A program made the position numbers and the translations under genes. The notes under the pieces were generated by a model that worked only from the letters and a program-made list of their open reading frames with translations, had not been told where the DNA came from and made no database searches. Shown in pieces: positions 23,101-37,400 of a DNA stretch of 64,000 bases. The stretch covers positions 1 through 64,000 of the forward strand of contig JAPYMA010001294.1 of NCBI GenBank assembly GCA_035041965.1. The letters are read 5' to 3'. The DNA is from Anisakis pegreffii. Lineage: Eukaryota > Nematoda > Chromadorea > Rhabditida > Anisakidae. Positions within the stretch are counted from its first letter, which is position 1. Each line of letters starts with the position of its first letter.

Positions 23101-26100
23101 ATTTGTGAGTTCTGAGCTAAGAAGATGGGATCCTCATAAACCAATCGTTTACAGCTTCGACGGATCCCATAGTAAGCGAATAACACAATGAGGACTTAAT
23201 ATCGTTGCAAAATTCTGCGTTACCAGTGAATTGAAGATGTGTGGTTAGTATGCGGTGAACAAACACACATAGTTGTTATGATCAGTTTCATATGGAATGT
23301 ATGGCATATCAAATTCAAAGTTATCTGAAAAATTATTGAATAAATTTCAGCATTACGCGAACAACGCATAATAGAATTGGCATTACAGCACTGGCATAAT
23401 ATAACATGTTTAAATTTTGAAAGAAGAAATGATGAACCGGAAGGTAACAGAATTATATTCACTGACGTCGATGGATGTGCTTCTAATGTCGGACGGCATC
23501 CTCTCGGTGAACCGCAATATGTTTCTTTGTCACCTGAATGCATACGGGTTTGTCGCTCAATACATTTGGCACCACTCAAAATATGATTACAATCACGAAA
23601 CAACAGAGAAGCATTTCGTGATAGAGCTAGCTTCGATTCAACAATTTCAACTCTTGTAGAGCCTGAAACCAAGTGTTTTTATTGATGAATTTGAGTGATT
23701 CTCACATAAGTAAAAATTATGCTTACAATTGTGAATGTTTTTTGGGATAGTCATGGCGATGAAAAACATACTAATCAATAGCTAGTTTATTTACGAAATG
23801 TGAGTAAATTGTCCAGGTGGCTGATTTTTTGACAGTACGGATCAAAGTGGGAATTAATATTCGATGATTCATTTCTAAACGATAATCCAATTATTGAACG
23901 AAACCATCGAAAAACAATGTGAATATATCCATTTGAGAATATTATCCGATGAAAAATGAGTCAAAAATTGTTTTTTTTTTCTTTTAATGCGAACAGGTCA
24001 TGTAAACTGGTTTGTTTGGCAAATAATAAGATTCAACCAAATTAATTGTATCATGAAAAGACATTGATATGGTAAATCAATCATATGTTTGTAGTACTCG
24101 TTCTATAGATAATCGAAAAGAAACACGAGCGAAAGTTTAAGTTCGTATGTGCTTCTTTTTTAGATGAGTGAACGAAGTGAATTTATTGCGAACGTGAGGG
24201 TATTTTGCTATGTTCTACCATAATCGATTCGTGACAATCGATGATATCTCATTTTAATTACACTTTCTCCCATTCCGCAATACCTTGTCATTTAAGTTGT
24301 CATTGAGCCATTTGTTTAGCACAAACACATTTTTTTTTGTTGATAATGAAGGTATTGAATTTATGCTGTTTCACAGGCGAGAATCACTGTCATAAAAATG
24401 GTACAGACAAGAAGGCACATCAGCACGGTTTCATCATTAAGTCGATCTGAAAATATCCTCTTTCAGTTAGGTGTTATCGCACATGAAGTGGCACACGCAC
24501 TTGGCTTCTGGCATGAACAATCAAGACCCGATCGCGATAATTATGTGACTGTACGTTGGGAAAACATTGATCGAGACAGTAAAGGACAATTTCTAAAGGA
24601 ATTACCGGCTGATGTGGATAATGGTAGTGTGCCATATGATTATGGCAGCATAATGCATTATAGGTTTGCAGTCAGTTCAATAACCTCATTTTGATAACAC
24701 AACAAGATGAGTCGAGTTACCACGATTTTACTTCACCTCATTCCAGCATGTTCAGTTAGAAGGCTCGAGAGAAAATCAATTTTAAATCCTTCGCAGATCA
24801 AGCCAAATTGCCATTCAACTGAAACAGACGCCCATATATGAATTCCTTGCACTATTAATGCTCTTTTCACATGAACAACGAAACAAGTCATTCAGAAGCA
24901 AAGCATTCGGCCGTTATGATGATTTATTCACACTGAACACGAATATTGCCGACTACCAAAAAACGATCGGTCAAAGAGATCAATTATCGTTCAACGATAT
25001 CCGTCTTATGAATGTTATTTATTGCACCAATGTATGCCCTAAAGAACTACCATGTCTCCGTGGTGGTTATACAGATCCGAGAAGATGTGATAGATGTCGT
25101 TGTCCGGATGGATTCACTGGACGGGTGGGTCCGCTTACCTTGCAACAAATGCTAGCTGAGCAGTTATCAAGAATTTGTTCTGAAATGAATTCATATTTCG
25201 CAAATACCACCGCTACTCACTTGTCCTGCTTCATGAAAAAGACAAGTTGGCTGTTTGTGAGCCGAGAAATATGTACATTCTGCTTAGAATAACTCAATGA
25301 TCAACTATTATCTCAATAATGGAGTCTTTTAGTTTTGAACGGAACTGATGTGAATTGAATGAGTGCAGCAAAATTTACAGTTATGCGAAGAAGTAATGCC
25401 TGGTTATGGTGCTGAATGTGGTGGACGTTTACAGTTGGGTTTAGGATGGACCCGTATCACTAGTCCTGGCTATCCGACTGAATTCCGTGAGGGTCAAGAG
25501 TGTAGTTGGTTGTTAACTGCTTTGCCAGGTCAACGAGTTCAACTGAGATTTTATGGTGAATTTGAGATGTACTGCAAAGTGCAGCATTCACTTTGTATGG
25601 ATTATATCGAGATTCGTAACTCAACTGATTTCGCGAATACAGGAATGCGGTTAGCACTTATTGCTCTTATTACTGTCGTTATTATTTATCATTTTTCCAG
25701 GACGAATGATTTACTTCATTCATCATTCTTTTCATTGATGAGAAAAAATCACCCATTTATATAATCGTACAAGTCCGGGTCGCAGTTGAATTTATCAACC
25801 TCTATCATAGATATTGCTGCTATGGCGCACCAAAAACTACGATAGAGTCGGCTACAGAAGATATGTTGGTGTTGTTTCGTTCGTTTTATCGAAGTGGTAA
25901 AGGATTTCAAGCACAAGTGAGGTCAATCCCTCTGAACGGTGCGTTATTGAGTGAACCGCAATGGTCTGAATGGTCGCAGTGGTCTGCATGTAGTGCATCT
26001 TGCGGTGCATGTGGCACACGGACCCGTCAACGGTTGTGTCCTCTGGGGCATAACGATTGTTTGTTAGTTGGTCTTAAATCACTAAGCAGCCCTAAATATC

Positions 26101-26708
26101 GTCATACTTCTCATTGCACCACTACATATTCATATCTATGAGCAATTCTGCTAACGGGAAAAATTTCTTATTCAGCAAGAAACTGAAAAACACTTGCAAG
26201 GATCTATTTGATTCCGGAATATTACATTAGAAAGCCTTAAACGAGGAATACTGTTACAGCGGTGAATCGACGCAAAATGAGGTCTGTAACGATGCACCGT
26301 GCAGGGGATATTGTACGAAGAAAAAGTTCGTTGAAACGAAATGCGGAGGATTGCTTGATTTAATAACCGGCTTGAGATGCAGGCAGTGAGTTCTTTTTTA
26401 GTTCTCAAATATCGTGATTGTTCAGTGTGTGCTCGTTGAAATTGAAAAACATTTTCACCCATAACGATGTAACAGTAGATAATTACTATTTACATATTGT
26501 TGCAGACGCTTTTCAATGTAAATATTTCTCACATCTCATTTTGTGCCAATGGTTTTTCATGCAATTCGAAATGGCAAACCCATATTCAAACGATGTGTTT
26601 ATGATTTTCAGGGAGAAATCCGTCACAGAGCCATGCAATGAACATTGCTGTAATGGATTTAAAACATCTAAAGGCCGCTGTATTCGTCAAAGAGCAAATG
26701 AATCATAG
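20107..26708 (+). CDS. Astacin zinc metalloprotease with EGF, CUB and TSP1 regions (NAS-36/NAS-37 type)
   Basis: Ten exons join in phase to about 636 residues: 20107-20364, 22277-22367, 23022-23171, 23351-23547, 24467-24663, 24896-25124, 25369-25649, 25811-26066, 26231-26385 and 26612-26708. The order is: signal peptide (about 1-23); prodomain with FEGD (115-118), the aspartate-switch motif; furin-like site RTKR (139-142); astacin domain with HEVAHALGFWH (238-248) and the Met-turn SIMHYR; an EGF-like region (CPKELPC...CRCPDGFTGR); CUB (from about 390); TSP1 (WSEWSQWSACSASCG); and a cysteine-rich tail (NEHCCNGF). This layout matches C. elegans subgroup V astacins, which are secreted and act in ecdysis and cuticle shedding. 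The exon 8/9 junction is the least certain; it uses donor GTTGGT at 26067. An in-frame upstream ATG at 19942 was not chosen, because 20107 begins a cleaner signal peptide. Confidence 0.9.
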
Positions 26709-29700
26709 TTCAGTGCGTCAAATGGCTTCATTTTGATGGTACACGATACTTATTTCGAATGCGATTTGCATACATCAACATGCACTATTATAGAAACTCG
26801 ATTATTTCGATGTATAATAACGAATGAATCATCTGATCACCGTGAACTGCAATCAACTGAAAAGCAGTCACTAACACACAACCAATTCAGCTTCTTTCAA
26901 TTCAAATCACCTATGAAACGTTAATGCTAGTTCAATACATTACTGATTATGAGTTTAGCAGCGTTTCCATGCTGTGTTTACAATACTTTATGGTAGTAAA
27001 GTAATATTACCATTGTTTCGTCACTGCCCAACGTTCATGTCAGTATCCTATCCAGTGTTACTTGTACATTTCAATGTATATTCGTTCGATGAAAGTTACC
27101 GAACGATTCTCTCGCCAACTAGCTATTTCCACCGACAGAAAGCAAAGCGTATCGAATTGTTTTGCATATTCAGTGTAAATTCAAATTCATTTCAACATTC
27201 ACTTCTCTCATGCAAAGTGTGTTTTTGTATTGTTTATTACTTCATAACCAAGTTTCACAGCCAATTGCGTTTTCCGTTGTTCAAAATCTTCTCAAATTTC
27301 TCATTCGAATTACTGAAGCAAAAGTAAAACTTCAGTGACCTCATATTTCAGTTCATCATCCAATGTTCCACGTCCATATATTTCCTCTTTTCGAACTACC
27401 CACACGAGAACAGCTTCTCGATTCGAATTGTAAATATTACGTCAAAAGAAATTTATTGTTTACGCAAGTGGCCTGTTCAGTGCTTTCAATGAATCCATGT
27501 GATTTTTTTTCATGAGAAGAACGCCACTTTCGAAGTTGAATAATTCAAAATCAAAACAGAAACGTGGAATGAACCCAAACAATCCATCCTATATAGTTCC
27601 GAAAGTCAGTTTCCGCTCACGGCATCTGTGTTGTTGTTGATTGTAGCATGTTGCATAATTGCAAGGGAATGATATGTATTCGTTCATATAAGATCTCATC
27701 ATCATAATTAATAATTCTTCATTAAATTCTTTCTTACTCACCTCGCTTGTTTTTTCAACAACAACAAAAAATAAACTCAGTTCCACCAGTGATTGAAAAT
27801 AAGATTATCTGACGACCTTCTTTATGAACTGCTTCAGTTCTAACGAATTATACTTCTGCTTGTGAAAAGATCAATTACTGTTATGCACAAATACTAGATT
27901 CGAAAAGAATGTGATGAATAATTCATATGTACTCATTATACAGTAAATTATGAACATGATGCGAACAAAAAAATTCATTTCATGGAATAGCCCAGACTGC
28001 TATTAGTAATTTTCAACGAACATAATGCATTCATAAATTTTCGACATTTGCCATCAAATTTCCTACATATAATTATTTTTAGGATGATAACAATAACATC
28101 GCATCAACAATAACTGCAGTTGTAGTTCAAAGAAGGAAAATTGGATTCATAGTCAAAATATATTGGTTTGCGCACAAAATATTACGAACTTATTGTGAGT
28201 GTAATCTGAGAATGCAATATTCAACAAGCAATACTCAGGAGATGTTTCGTTGTCACTTTTAGCATACAAAACGAACGTTCTACATGGACGCGAATAAGTA
28301 ACAAGTTTAGGCAATCAACATATTCATTCATTCAATCAATGATGATATATTCATTCGATATTCCAACCGGTTATGATAACACATTCAAGATTTTCTAATG
28401 GGGTATGTAAAACCAATAACTGTAAGTTGGTCTGTTTCTTGCGGTGATCATGAGATTTTCTGATGTTTGAGGTTATATCTCATGCGAATGTCACAAAATC
28501 CAAACTTTCTTCTCAATCTTGTGCGTAGAGGTCACCACAATCATGATTCTACCACCGTGAAAGTCTGCATTATCATGCTGCTAATCGCAAGGTGAATAGC
28601 CTCCAAATGCCGACACCTTCCGAGAGATTTCTGTTGATACTTCGATGGATCAGGTCTTATTCATTAACAATATCCCAGAGCAGCACTTTTTTTTTGAACT
28701 TTGAACATAAATTGATCCGAATATGTGAAAATGAAATTCTTTAGCCTACTGTTAATTGAAGGATGACCGACAGAGTGATCAAATGCTTCAAAGCTATCGA
28801 CCGTCTCGAAAACGTCAGCATGATTTCCTTTAGATGACCATAGAGAGGTGATCAAATGCATAACGAGAAATGGACGGTGGAAGTGAATGGCTCATTTGCA
28901 TAAACCTGAATGTAAAAGTTGTTCGACAATGAGAACACCACCCGAATAGGCTAAAGAATCATGCTCAAGTTGTGCGTTCCTAGAATCTGAGGGTATCTTT
29001 CATCCTACGGTCATCGAATATTTCATTCTGTTTTTTTGGGCCTGGCACTACTGCTGGTCTGAAAATATTGTTCCAAAATCGAAAAATTTGGCCTTGTTAT
29101 AATATTTCTCGTATGAGCGAGACGGATGAACGACGGTCGAAAAGGCAATACTTTTTGTGCAACCCACTCAGGAGATGCAATACTTTTTCTATACTCGATT
29201 GCCACAGAGAACCATAACTTTACTAGAAGGATCTGATCACATAATTGCAAAACGTATATTCATTTAAAATGACAACACATCAGCGAAATCCTTTATTGAA
29301 TCCACAGTGAAATTATCAAAACCTATTGAGCTTATGGAAATCCCGTTGCGAGCTGTTCTTACAATTCGCATAAACTAATTGCTCCGCACATTGAACTGCG
29401 AATGCGTATGAATGAAATACCGTTTTGACTACAAAATCAACTTCGACTACAAAACTGCCAACGAATCCTCAATTTGTTATTATTCCACACCTACATTCCG
29501 ACATTCGGCAATTACCACCTTCTGGAGGTATCACCAGGTGTTATCTTGAAGTCAACGTGTTCAATAGAAGAAGTCGGCTTACACAGCAATCTCGAGCAGA
29601 GCCTTACGCCTGCATCCTGCTGAGGTTTATCGCGGGATCCACCCAGCTCAGAACGAAGCTCAAGCCACGGGATTGAGACTCATCCAGATTGTTTACGGCA

Positions 29701-30094
29701 CCTCTCCCTTTCACAGACACGTTTACCGTAGAGTTATCCACAAAGTTGTGAAAAAAACGTTGCAATTTTAGGTAATGAGGGCTGCTCCAGTGGCTGTTCA
29801 TTTTACCAGAATGCCACAGGAGAGTGCATCCATCCCATTGAACCATGAATAATAACATGAGATTCGTGAACATAACAACTCAAATAAGAATGAAAACAAA
29901 AATTGTCACTGCTGCAGCTGAACGTATATTCAGAAACAAACTTTGAAATCTCTGGTCACACCATCCTCTTAAAACAACTACCAGCAGAAACACCATCAAT
30001 AATCATTAATTACATAGTGAAGTTTAATGCTTACTCATGTTGCCTAAATTCAATGCATCACCGCACCAAAACAAATGAACACTGCCCAGTATTA
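26709..30094. other. Intergenic, no gene recognised
   Basis: About 3.4 kb after the astacin stop. The open frames are AT-rich and show no domain. The pair at 29425-29676 (+) and 29604-29873 (-) lies in a less AT-rich island and could be a decayed gene or repeat, but no family was recognised. Confidence 0.4.
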
Positions 30095-30102
30095 ATTTGG
30101 GG

Positions 30103-30295
30103 CAGGGTTTCTCAACCTGGGGTCCATGGACCCCCTGGGAGGCCGGGACGCCATGCCAGGAGGTCCAGAAAGGGTGGGGTTCGGAGTGAGTGCGATGAGT
30201 GGGGTGAAGGAGGGTGTGCAAGGTAGAGTACGGGTACAAGGGCATCTTGGAATTTTCTTGGGGGTCCACGGAGCAAAAAAGGTTGAGAACCATTG
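30103..30295. mobile_element. hAT-type MITE, 193 bp, 8-bp target duplication
   Basis: The terminal inverted repeats are CAGGGTTTCTCAACC and GGTTGAGAACCATTG; the second is the inverse of CAATGGTTCTCAACC, 13 of 15 identical. The flanks ATTTGGGG (30095-30102) and ATTTAGGG (30296-30303) form an 8-bp target duplication with one mismatch, which is diagnostic for hAT transposons. The interior is G-rich (GGGGTCCATGGACCCCCTGG) and stands out from the AT-rich host. There is no transposase. The ends resemble the hAT-Charlie/SPIN type (CAGTGGTTCTCAACC) known from many animals. Confidence 0.88.
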
Positions 30296-30311
30296 ATTTA
30301 GGGGATCACAA

Positions 30312-30483
30312 TAGTGATAGCCTCAAGCCGAGGTTTGGTCGGAAAAATCCGACAAATTCGGGCCGGAATCCCGAGATTTGGATTTCGAACGGACAATTCT
30401 GAAGTTTGGTCGGGATTCCGAATGTTGGAATGTTAAAAGGTCGATTGGGACCGAACTGAAATTTCGTTCGGATCCCATCACTA
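30312..30483. mobile_element. Second hAT-like MITE, 172 bp, abutting the first
   Basis: The ends are TAGTGATAG and, inverted, TAGTGATGG. The flanking octamers GATCACAA (30304-30311) and GAACATAA (30484-30491) agree at six of eight positions. The interior repeats GGTCGG / CCGAAC / ATCCCGA-type motifs in both orientations. It starts directly after the target duplication of the neighbouring element. The family is not recognised; the superfamily is inferred from end shape and octamer flanks. Confidence 0.55.
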
Positions 30484-31415
30484 GAACATAATGTATCACA
30501 GCACGCGTTTTGTAGTACGTACGTAAAATATTGTTCGCATTGCTCAAATCGAACCGAAACGAATTATGGCGAGTAAAGTGACCGGCTACTATGTGGTTGG
30601 GAATTAGACCGTGCAGATCACCACCTTAACCGAATTTATTATCTCTAGAAGCGCAACAGAAATACTGACCTTAGGAATAGAATCGAGAAATGAAACTCAG
30701 CGTGGGTATAGCGATTCAGTGACTCTGCGCTTTCGAATTCATCATCTTAATACCATCCACATTCTTGTCATCATTCTGGCGATATCACTAAAAGTATTAC
30801 TAAAAAAGTATGCATCAGATTTATCTATGTGAGAATTATTCGTTATGATTTGTTTGCCATCATTTGTTTCGTCGAATTTGCTAGGTCTGTTTTGGATATC
30901 TAACGAGTTGAAGCGTTGTAATGATGTGATTAACGCAGTCACATAGTGCTGATGCTGTAGACATGTGCTGCTGTAATAAAGATATATACGCATCATCTGT
31001 AATAAACATACATCACTTTGTGATCAAGTGTAATATGTTTATCAAAACTTGATTTTCAGTTTAGTTGAATCGAGTAACGCTAACATTCATTCCGTTCGTA
31101 ATATGTTAGTTTGAGTGCGATTATTTTGTCAGTGTTTTAACGAGTTATCTGACTGTCATGTACTGCATGCTAACTGAAAATGGTTTTATATTTTTGAGTT
31201 AAGTAAAATTTTCGACGGCCTGAAGAGTTATAGAGTAAGATGAATTCTAAGCAGTTAAGATTCAGCTGGTTGAATTGCGTACGTTGTCTGCTGTTTGCGA
31301 CGTGATCGAACGATTGATTTTCATTACCATACTTTTGTGGACCGCATTAATGTTGTGCTATTTCAGTGCAGTTGAGGTGTTCATTGACTGTGGCAGAAAC
31401 TTAAGTTAGGGAAAC

Positions 31416-34400
31416 ATGAGTACTTATAGTGGTGGTCGACGTCGTGCAGTCAGTAGGCATACCGCCGAAGAGCAAGTGCTCGACCGTATTTCACGTGATG
31501 TTAGTAATTTGTAAATTTAGTAATTTCACGTTATTTGTAATTTAGTAAATAATTTTTGTAAATTTTATTTCAATCGTTTTATTTGGTTTTTGGAATTTTA
31601 TTTCATTTTAAGAATTTATTCGTCGATTTTATTTCGAATGGAAGCGTAAAAGCCAGCAGAGCTACTTTCTTAATAGCACCGCAGATAGCTGATTGTATTG
31701 ATCATTTTGAGGATCAGTAATCCTCATTTGTGGCTTCAGTTTGAAGTTGTAGCTTTTATCCAAATAGGTAAATAAATTCTGCTATGATCGAAGAGGTTAA
31801 GACAAAGAAAAAATTCTAGTTCGGTCATGATACGTTTGAAAACACGCAAATTTGGCTGTTTTGAAGAATCCGTTTTTAAGATATAAATTGAATTCAGTCA
31901 TTTTTGTAGGCAGAAGAAAGGATGACGCGTAAACGTCAAGCAAGAGAAGAGGCGAGACAGATCCGTCTGGAACAACTGGAACGACAATACAGAGAGGCAA
32001 TATAGTCAATTAATTTTGTTCATTTCAAATTTTAATGGTCCATTTCGCAAAGTAAAAGTGTGATTTTATTCGATATGCGCGAACATTTAATGTGTATAAT
32101 GCAGTTGACATCAAATTAGAAGTTATCTTCTGAGGGTTTTTAGGGGTTTTTTGTTTGGTAAAACTTGCCAGTGTGATGGTGTTGATTCGCTAATATGCTT
32201 TGTTTTCTGTAAGTGAAAGTTTGATTTGTCTTGCTTTTCAGGCTGATGCTGCAAATAACAGCAGTTCAGGGGCTGGAAATGCTGTAAGTTTCTTTATTAA
32301 CATTATGGTTTAATTTGAAGCTTTTTGTCGGAATAAACGCGACCAGGTCTCGAGAGAAATGTGATTCAGACTTTATCCGCGTGAATTTTACAAAGAACTT
32401 TAGTCAGCTTTGGACAGCTTCGAAGAACCTGAGCCATGTTTCCGAAACCTAGTCGCGTTACATTGAATGGCAAGCTTTCGATACTCACATTAACACTGAA
32501 AGCGAATTGATGTGATTTGTGTCATTTTCTAAATACGTACTCGTAATGTGCATTAGTCTATTGAACGATTGTGACTTTTATTATATTCCGAATGAATGAC
32601 TCTTCGATTGCGTTAAGCAATATATACTCCTTGTCGATTTTGGATTGCCTTTCCTGCATGTTTCAAAGTCTGTTTCGTTTGATTACATTTTATGCAAAGA
32701 TTTCAATCGTAAACCATAGAGCTGCCCGCTAATGCGCCTTGATTTTATGATTTAAAAAATTCTAAGCAAATATTCACAGGAATCGTACGAATGTATTCGA
32801 GTAAAAATGCGAGGTATTTCAGCAAGGTTGTCAATGCTTTCCGCCCATTTCAAACTTTTCTGCACTTGGAATGTACCAAAAACTATCATATCCTCCATAT
32901 TTGTTGTGAAGAGTCAGCACTCTGTCTCGTAGTGGTCTTTCCAAGTAACATTCTATCGATCAGTTGTTAGATTTTCCACTATAATCAAAATCTTCTTCAT
33001 CATTCAAAGTGATCTTTTTTAAAGCGCTTCAGCAACTGAATTCGTGAATAAGTTGAATTATAATGCTCAATCTCTGCTAAATTAATGTTCCAGTTACAAT
33101 ATAACAGGCAGTAATCTGCTGACCAAATCGCAGCAGTTGTACCGTACTCGGTTGTGAAAAGAATAAGTTTTACGTAAGGATGGAACTCAACAAAAATTGA
33201 CTGTTCTTATTTTATGTTTACTTTGGAAGCCAATAAATTTAGAGTTCAACTCTATTTTTCCAATCAATTTTTCGTATAGAAGAAGTGAAGAAGTTGAGAT
33301 GAGGCATTGCTTGCAACAGCTGTGACTCGTCCATGCACCATTTTTAGCAAAGAAGGTCATTTCTTGCCTGCTTAGTAATTGCGTTTGATATATTTTGATT
33401 CTCGGTTTATCAAGTGAAATTGCAAGAACGATTCAGAATTGCAAGTGGTGAAATAGATTCTTTGTGTTTATTTCATGTCAGACTCATTCGATTCAGTATT
33501 TCCATTGTCTTTACATTTTTCTTATATTCAAGTTGTTGGTGTCTCAAGTGTTCTCCTTGGTTGAGCACGCTTCTTATGATCATCAGTTCCACTGAGTTGA
33601 ATTTTCCATCTGTTTTCAAATGAAATAATGACCATAACGTGTGAGTGAGTGCTTTTGTAATATTTAATGGCATAACAAATTTGAATTAACAATTGCATGT
33701 GTGTTGTTTAATTCAGAAGGACACAGTAGCGTCGACATCTGACGATACTCCTTCGAAAGAACCATCTGAAGGTGCAGTTTCTGAGAGGATTGCTTTAAAG
33801 GTTGCAATTATTGTTTTCTTTCATTTGATTCAATCCTTAACTCGCTGCTTTTTGTTCATCTTTATTTGTCCTTTTTCAACTGTTGCACGAAGCAATTAAC
33901 ATATATCGTGGTAATTGTGTGAGATACAGTTGGCTTAATTATCAGAAATTATCCTTTTTCTTGATTTGTGTAGCGTCCATGTTCATGTGAAACCCAGAAA
34001 AAATTTCTTGAATTTTTTTTGAATGTGCAAATTTTCTCGAAGGAGTGCCAGAATTCTTTCAAATGACTGGTGAAATTTGATTGATCGATTTTATTTTTCA
34101 GGAGAAAGTTACAGAATTGGAAGATAAATTTCAACGAGCGATGTTCCTCTACTCTCAGTTAGATAACGAAAAGTCAGCACTTTTGTACGAAATCGATCTA
34201 TTGAAAGACGAAATGGAAGAAAAAGATCAACTTTTAGCGTTATCCGCGAAGGAAACACGTGATTTGACTAGTGTATGTACTTTTTTATGGATCAGTATTA
34301 AAATAATTTTTCATTAATATTTTAGTCTGTTGATATTCAGACGTATCAATTTTTTTTCAGTTTCATTCCTTTCTCAATAACGAAAAGAAAGTGTCAAATT

Positions 34401-37400
34401 TTGAGTGAAAAAAATTACAAGTTTAGCATTTTTTGTTCTATGTCAAAACGATAGTAGCATGTAAGTTTTATAGGAAGTGAAGTTATTGAAGCGAACAATC
34501 GATGGACTTAATTCACAACAAGCCATATTACGAGCAGAAATCGCTCAAAGAGATCAATTAATACAAGTAAGTGTACTTTGAATTTTTTGAAAATTTCCGT
34601 TAGTTTTCCTGTGATAATCGTCTACTGACTATAAATCATAATTTATTAATTTTTTGTCCTTTCCACTGAATGAATCTTATATGTTTATCAGCTTCATTTG
34701 TATCGGATTGTGATGCGATCTTCTCCATTTTTTATCCAGTTGCGCATTTTCATTTCAGTAGGTTTCTTTCCTGGAGGGAAAGCAAAATTGAATTTCAGGA
34801 CAACGGTCTGGTTCTTGTGGAGCAACAGGCCGACGATTCTGTTGTCTCTCAAACAGAAGGAGCACCCCCGATGTATGCTTGTATTGGTCTATTTTATTTC
34901 GAAGTGAAATCTGTCTTTCGAAGTAAACTTACTCAAATTATTGCTCGTCCTGACACAATTACTTCTTCGAGGAACTTATCCATCAAAAAATCTTCATTCA
35001 TTTATAAATCAAGGAATTAGAAGACATTTCAGGAAGCCGGAAGCGTTGGTCTTCTCACAACAAACAATCTCATTAGTGGATAAGATGATCTCAGGTTCAT
35101 CAACCTTGGACGAAAAAGTTAAAAAATTGGTCGATATGGTGAGCGTAGCATTTATTTTAAGCATATATAAATATCCTTTAATAATTTTGTATTCGTCTGT
35201 TTCAACTCTTTGAAACAAGTATTATTCCAAAAAACAAGCATTATTCAAAGATCATTGTGGACAGTCTCTGCATTCTGTTAATTTGTTCGCAGTCTCTGCG
35301 AAATGGAATCTTTCAGGTTGTTAGCTTGAAATGCTCGTTATTTTTTAAATTATTTGCATAAATATTGTGCACGCAGATGCGCAATAACGTACCAACAAAC
35401 ATGCACATATCCTTATAAGTGCCTTCTTAGATGGATTCTCATTCTTGAACGTTTCATATTCGCAGCAGTAATCTATTACGCATTGTCCTTTTGGTCACAT
35501 GCTGTAATAGATTGAATACTGTTAGAATGCAGAAATAGTTCAGTTATTAATTTTATTATTGGGCAGACGTCTTCTCGTTCTGCTGTTGGGCAGTTTCAGT
35601 TCAAAATTTGATTTATTATCAGTGTACTTTGCGGTCTGGTAGGATTGTCTTTGTCGTGAATTTTTTATTCATGGCATTTGCTTGCTCTCCAGTACAATTT
35701 TTATTCTCACTTAAATCTTGCACCTCAGGAATATTGATTGATAACGATCTTACAAATTAGTAACAAAAATTCAACTAAATATTATTTAGAATAAAAAAAT
35801 GCGACAGCAAGTAGAGGAGGCTGAACAGTCATTGTACGCTCGTAGAACTGCCCGAAGTGAACACCTCGCATCCACTCACAACGGATCGTTGAACGACGAT
35901 CTACAAAGTTGGTTTTCTTTTCATAATCCATTTGATGTTCATTTTGTCACTTCCTTCAGAGAGCCTCCTGTAGCAATTGCAGTTGAAGCGCTTGACTATT
36001 TTAGTGCTGTTCATGAATGAAAATAGTTAAACTCTTTGTTATGATCGTCGAATATTCTGGATCAAATGCTTATTCGATTAAGTAGCTGTTTTTATTTTTG
36101 ATAATACAAAAGAAGCATTCACCCTTAATTCATCCTGATAGCATTCACTTCCCCTGCTTGATTGTTCAAGGATCACATCTTTGTCAGCGTTTGTTTACCT
36201 ACACACACCACTGTAACTAATCAACATGTGCCTTATTGCTAATGTCATTTCATACAACTTTTATTTCGTGTTTATTTCAATCTAATTTGACCCTCAGCTT
36301 ATGTAAGAGTGATCATGTCATTCAGAAGTGGCCAAAATTACTGACGATAAGAGAATGATCCATCTTGAGAATACGCCTCATTTTTCACATTTAGTTTTCC
36401 TCTAAATTCAGTCGCAAATGCGAGGAACAATTCTATTTAACTTTTACCCAGCAACGACATTAATGAGTGCAATAATTTCTAACAGATATCAGAATTCAAC
36501 TCAGTACGTTATTTGTTCACTATTTGTTTTGAATTTGAGTTACTATCTTTTATTCATTTACTTCTGTGAGTTCGATTTTGTTTTTTCCGCATGAACACGT
36601 TTATTCTATCCAAGTAGCCGATTTTTACAGGAGCGTATTTTCGGATTACGTGTATTTCGTCCAAAAAATTCTCTTGATTGCGTAATTTCCACTGTTGATC
36701 AACTTTCATCATCTGCATTCAGTAACTAAACTCTCTCTTAATCATATCGTTAAGAAGCGTATTAAGTTTGTCCGAATTGGTATCCCGAACTGTACTTTTG
36801 CATTGAAATATTAACATGCTTCAGCTTATTGAACGCAGTTTTTATGTTGAAATTCATGTTTTTAAATCAAACTTTAACATACGCCAATCCCTCGACGATA
36901 CTCTAAAACGAGATGCAAAAATTAACGCATTGATCCTCGTAATGATTCATGGTATATTGATGTTATTTTATCGCAGAAGTCCACAGAAATGAATAGACGT
37001 TGATGTCGTTAAATCCCAACGGTGTATCTTTTTCACACGTAGATTTATGATAAATGTCCTCATATTCATCTCTGTCAGGTCAACCACCGACAAACTTCTT
37101 CATGTAAAATCAGCTATTGCATTTTCTCGATTCGAATCACTTTCGATAGATTACGCACTGAGTCCTGAACCATTTCACTAAAATTGTAACCAATTTTTTA
37201 AGCAAATTCATGTGAAAGGAAAGATAAGCAGGTAAAGAGTGGGTGGAAGAGCAGGTTAATGATTAGACAAGCTGCGGAAGACGTTCGATTCAGAGTGGGC
37301 AAGCCAATAACCTAACGAAGAACCATTGGGGTGTTGGTTTGATAGGGTTTATGAAAATTTCACCCTAATTTCATGTATCCCCGAAAGTTCATCCCTGCAT

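Noticed and set aside
23220..23672. 150-codon minus-strand frame
   Set aside because: It lies opposite the astacin exon 23351-23547 and is a shadow of it.
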